DNA from: Augochlora pura
Taxonomy: Eukaryota; Arthropoda; Insecta; Hymenoptera; Halictidae
Direction of reading: 5' to 3'
NCBI RefSeq assembly: GCF_028453695.1
Contig: NC_135776.1
Location: forward strand, 3,348,001-3,412,000
DNA: 64,000 bases
Shown here piece after piece: positions 61,446 through 64,000 of the stretch (position 1 is its first letter; every line of letters starts with the position of its first letter). The translations under genes and the position numbers were made by a program. The notes below the pieces were generated by a model that did no database searches, was not told the origin of the DNA, and saw nothing but the letters and a program-made list of their open reading frames with translations.

Positions 61446-63499
61446 AATAATATTTTACTCACTCCTAAACTCCACGAATATATCTTTTACAATATTGTCT
61501 ACACGCAACCCCTTCCGATCGATTGATCAAACAACGTTTCATTAATTCTCGTACAACTGTTTCAATCGTCTGAACTTGAACGATTTTTCGAATCCATAAA
61601 CTCGATCTAACACGAGCGATTTCCTCGGGGATCTGACGGAAATAATTACCCGTGGCCAGATATTAAATCAGCCCCGGCTATATCCGACAGATTTAATTCT
61701 TTAATTCGCCGACTATCGCCGACTATGGCCGTTGAAAGCTATCCGCGGATCTTAATTGTTCTATTACGGCCAGTCACGCACCGCCAGTATTCTTGGATTG
61801 CTGATAACGCTGTTCAACACATACATGTCCGAATTCCTGCTCTCTAATAGCCGACACACTCGCGCTTCCCGTATACCCTATCTAGAAATTGTCGAAAATA
61901 TATGTCGTCCCCCGCTTTGCAAATAATTTATTTCAAAAGATACTGTGGGCTGCTGAGAGATAATTAGTGCATTGAAAATAATATTTGCAGAGTTGCTTTT
62001 CGAATGAAATTACGAACATTTAGGCACGATAAAAATTTAATATTATTATGATATTAATAGTTACTATTTTTATTGCTAATGATTTCTAAATTTATCTCAA
62101 CACTATTTAAAGTAATCATAAATTATTCTAAACCGTTCTAACTATAAATTATTCTAACAATTTCGTCGCGACTATGTTCAAACAATAATCAAAGCTAAAA
62201 TGACACCAAATAGAATGTATTCGGTCTGAAAAACGTGCGACAAAAATTTTCATTCGTTTCACCGGCAAAGAGCTCTCTTTGGATCGAAGCTCCTCGGCCT
62301 TACACGTCGTTAAAAATGTTTCGAAACAAGTTCGGGTCGAAATGCATTTTTTCCCAGGGAAATATATCAACGATTCATTAGTCAAACTTTCGGCGGTGGT
62401 ATAATGAGGAACGCGAGACCTCGCCGGCTGAAATTTCCATAATCCAGTGTTTAATGATTCCGGGGTATACCTAACAGTCTGGCATATTTAGACGCGACCT
62501 AGGCGCACGTCGATTTAAAACGTTCAACATTTGTAATTCGATTAATCGTGACACGCTGAACGGATCGACTTTGTTCATCGATAAAAATTTTCTTGTCACG
62601 AAATAATTTATTGATGTTAAATTTCTCATTTTGTTAAAATAAACAGGGTATAATAAGTTTTAATAAATTAATACGATTATTATTATTTTACTATTTTTAT
62701 AAGTATTATATTGTAGCTCGATATCTTGAAATTTGAGAATTTCAAGCTTTTGGGTGAAAATACAAGCTTTTGTCTTCGATAAAATTATAATTTAAATAAC
62801 CGAAGTATACTTGTCAAACACAGCTGACTGTTAATTTTTGATAGATTGATACTATCACTATTACTGTTATTATTACTATTATTTTATTATTAGTTTAAAA
62901 GTACAATTTAAATGTCCAATGCAAACTATCCATTAAACCCAATAACTATACTAATCACCACACAATTGGTGTGCTATAATATAACTGGTTAACTATATAT
63001 AACAAAATTGCTAAACCATAAACCAATTATAAAATAATACAAACCCGCCATACCTTAAAAAAGCCGATATTCCACTTAAAATCAAAATATCGCCGGGTAC
63101 AAAGAGTTAACAACTCCGTCCACCTGACAAGGTAATATACCTGTCAGGACGTGAGGTGCCAACGAACGGAACCGTGAAAGAAATCGCGGAACAGTCGTCC
63201 GCGTCGTTATTACAGAATATCGTAGATGTCCGGCTAAAAACTAAGATGTTGAACGGGCCGCATAAATGTCGGACGATTGGGCCGCGACGGAAATCAAGGA
63301 ATTCTGCTTGCTCGTTTTACGAGCGCCGGAATATCGGATCCACGGGCTCGGACTTTACGGGCTTTCACCGGTAGAAGGCACGTTAGTTATGCCGACGTAG
63401 CTGCCGATAACGCGTGTTCTTTTTATCGGGACCTGACACGGGGATTGTAACGGGTCAGACGTCGCGTTCTCCCACGCACGTTCGGCTTAGTTTCCGCGC

Positions 63500-63535
63500 G
63501 CACCACCACCACCACCACCGCCGCCGCCGCCGACG
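63500..63535. repeat. (CAC)n/(CGC)n triplet repeat
   Basis: caccaccaccaccacc followed by gccgccgccgcc, in a GC-rich block. Confidence 0.95.
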
Positions 63536-64000
63536 TCGCGTCTTCCTGCAATATTTCCTGGCAAATAAAAGCGCGTCCCGAACATCTGCCGATACCGGGA
63601 ACATCGGTTTCGGGGGACCCTTTAAAACGCCACTCGTGCCGAACTCCCGATAAAAAGGGAACTGCAAGGCGGAAGTCGATGAACCGGAGAAACCCGTGGC
63701 TTCTTCTTCTTCTTCGCTCGTAGCGAGACCCTGGCTCGCGTCGCCTATCCGAGCGTCGTCGTACGTAGGCGACGGACGATCGGTGGACAGCCGGAGAAGG
63801 CGTTTTGTGATAAATAATATTGTTTGCGTTAATTGCGACACGAGAAAGTTACATGGAAATTTCTTTGTTTAATAGTGGAGCTACCGAGGTGGAAAGTAAA
63901 TTAATTAATAGGTTTAGAGCAAGACTGGATTTATCTATTTTTCCTATTTTTATTTATTTATTTTTTATTTTATTATTTATTTTTGCTTATTTATCTTATT

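Larger units (their letters stand above)
19077..64000 (-). other. Giant intron (at least 45 kb) upstream of the first collagen exon in the window
   Basis: From the acceptor of exon 19015-19076 to the window end there is no stretch I can support as an exon of this gene or as another gene. Exon 1 begins in phase 1 with a G still owed, so an upstream exon must exist. The simplest reading is a single very long intron, possibly the first coding intron separating the N-terminal segment from the triple helix. It carries three ratchet-like splice points, several mobile-element remnants, GC-rich blocks and many simple repeats. A small unrecognised exon could still hide here. Confidence 0.6.
58329..64000. 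other. Intron or upstream segment: purine repeat, AT repeat, GC-rich end
   Basis: Contains a gagtcaagaga purine repeat (59400-59935), CT tract (60247-60270), T/A-rich repeat (61185-61445), an imperfect palindrome at 63123-63150 and a GC-rich block at 63150-63790 with CAC/CGC triplets. A donor-like AAAG-gtgagc on the minus strand near 60036 would fit the phase of collagen exon 1, but no convincing exon precedes it. Confidence 0.55.

Noticed and set aside
1..64000. CRISPR arrays, bacterial operons or phage-like systems
   Set aside because: The tandem repeats lack the repeat-spacer pattern, and introns, microsatellites and MITEs show that this is animal nuclear DNA.

Overview
This window looks like insect nuclear DNA, most probably from a hymenopteran such as a bee. 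That is an inference. It rests on an AT-rich background broken by blocks very rich in undepleted CpG, very many microsatellites and short A/T-rich minisatellites, tiny exons far apart, and piggyBac-like and Tc1/mariner-like short elements. There are two scaffold gaps of exactly 100 Ns (3586-3685 and 20001-20100).

The only protein-coding gene I can support lies on the minus strand. It is part of a non-fibrillar collagen. In transcription order its exons are 19015-19076, 17407-17442, 16072-16107, 10690-10761, 8525-8599 (less certain), 6274-6327, 3469-3504, 2850-2954, 1968-2012 and 836-898, with lengths 62, 36, 36, 72, 75, 54, 36, 105, 45 and 63 nt. Apart from the phase-1 start of the first, all junctions are phase 0. 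The conceptual protein starts with a very basic Gly-X-Y stretch (GER GKR GKK GKK), continues as collagen, passes through a non-collagenous interruption of about 63 residues (about 38 if exon 8525-8599 is not real), and returns to Gly-X-Y repeats that run off the low-coordinate end. Mixed short exons, an interrupted triple helix and an RGKR basic motif fit a membrane-type collagen (types XIII/XXIII/XXV-like) or a collagen-olfactomedin protein (gliomedin/UNC-122-like). Neither the membrane segment nor the C-terminal domain is in view, so the family is not settled and no gene symbol is given.

From 19077 to the window end (about 45 kb) I find no convincing coding exon. The simplest reading is one giant phase-1 intron, or part of one. 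It contains the most interesting signal: three minus-strand points where a polypyrimidine tract and CAG acceptor run directly into a 5' splice site (54756/54757, 29564/29565 and 25459/25460). This is the layout of recursive-splicing ratchet points known from long Drosophila introns. The intron also holds two piggyBac-like MITEs (23767-23992 and 51027-51256), a 332-bp foldback element with TA target sites (31931-32262), a possible larger TA-flanked element (57499-58328), a three-unit repeat of about 190 bp (40455-40920), GC-rich blocks and many simple repeats.

I saw no rRNA gene, convincing tRNA gene, CRISPR array or intact transposase. Nearly all longer open frames are products of GC-rich or low-complexity sequence.
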